A program made the position numbers and the translations under genes. The notes under the pieces are model-generated. The model searched no databases. It saw nothing but the letters and a program-made list of their open reading frames with translations, and was not told the origin of the DNA. Positions 14,074 to 14,299 of a stretch of 14,299 bases of DNA are shown here, piece after piece (the first letter of the stretch is position 1; each line of letters opens with the position of its first letter). Source of the stretch: an uncultured Chryseolinea sp. (GTDB lineage: Bacteria > Bacteroidota > Bacteroidia > Cytophagales > Cyclobacteriaceae); NCBI GenBank assembly GCA_946478915.1, contig CAMLER010000049.1, forward strand, positions 1-14,299. Reading direction: 5' to 3'.

Positions 14074-14298
14074 TTAATGATTAACGCCATAATTTTTTAC
14101 TCCATTAAGAGAAAGTCCTATTTGCAGTGAAAGTGAATTATTCTTAACTGTACCATCAATCATAATCATCAAGCTTGGGAGGCTACCCCCACCGACTTTT
14201 GATACTGTGTAACTAATGCCTACAAGTGGACATTGAGCCCCGGTTATGGGGGCTGGGTTATAACCAGGCTTACGGCGTAAGCAATGCTCGACGTAAAG
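14074..14298 (-). CDS. C-terminal fragment of an unrecognised protein running off the right edge
   Basis: On the - strand a frame is open from the window edge to TAA at 14074-14076, giving 74 residues without a start codon. The end, SLSLQIGLSLNGVKNYGVNH, is rich in alternating hydrophobic residues, and the middle contains PGYNPAPITGAQCPLVGISY and a GGGS turn, so it reads like a beta-rich exported protein. It is convergent with the S41 peptidase gene, with only 20 bases between the stops, which is a natural gene arrangement. I cannot name a family. A chance open frame of this length cannot be excluded. Confidence 0.45.
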   Translation of the reverse strand, partial: LYVEHCLRRKPGYNPAPITGAQCPLVGISYTVSKVGGGSLPSLMIMIDGTVKNNSLSLQIGLSLNGVKNYGVNH

Positions 14299-14299
14299 A

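Overview
The window looks like a chromosomal segment from a Bacteroidota bacterium, most likely of the Cytophagales. This is an inference from several things seen here: few recognisable Shine-Dalgarno sequences, a secreted WG-repeat protein, a lipoprotein with an acidic stretch directly after the lipid-carrying cysteine, sugar-acid genes scattered as small operons, and degenerate intergenic repeats built on a CCCGAT/ATCGGG hairpin. No rRNA, tRNA, CRISPR array, transposase or phage gene is visible.

Left part, 1-2461 (+ strand): a compact prokaryotic ubiquitin-like / sulfur-carrier operon. It holds the 3' end of an unrecognised gene, a JAMM metalloprotease, a CysO/QbsE-like ubiquitin-fold sulfur carrier, and an E1-like adenylyltransferase fused to a rhodanese domain. 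The carrier does not end in Gly-Gly. It has a five-residue tail (SPSLR) after the diglycine, so the JAMM protease next door should have to remove the tail before the E1 can adenylate and thiocarboxylate the carrier. The final sulfur acceptor is not visible. The unrecognised first gene is the best candidate for the pathway-specific partner.

Middle, 2462-5290: a secreted WG-repeat protein (- strand), a 39-residue membrane microprotein that is easily missed, and an orphan periplasmic solute-binding protein. The two convergent gaps (2462-2637 and 5035-5290) carry the same repeat family. The stretch 3924-4191 contains no gene or signal I can support. No gene-free gap reaches 300 bases.

Right-middle, 5291-12237: mostly - strand catabolic genes. 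GH88-like hydrolase, Old Yellow Enzyme-type flavin reductase and short-chain dehydrogenase form a tight operon (8909 to 5291). An RraA-type lyase/aldolase and a Tat-exported enolase-superfamily dehydratase form a second one (12198 to 9905). A lone family 2 glycosyltransferase on the + strand separates them. Together they suggest breakdown of an unsaturated or oxidised sugar acid or glycoside, with the last pair apparently acting outside the cytoplasm. The substrate cannot be read from sequence.

Right end: a stand-alone CheY-like receiver protein (- strand), an S41-family peptidase predicted to be a lipoprotein (+ strand), and at the very edge an open - strand reading frame that looks like the C-terminus of a gene continuing outside the window.
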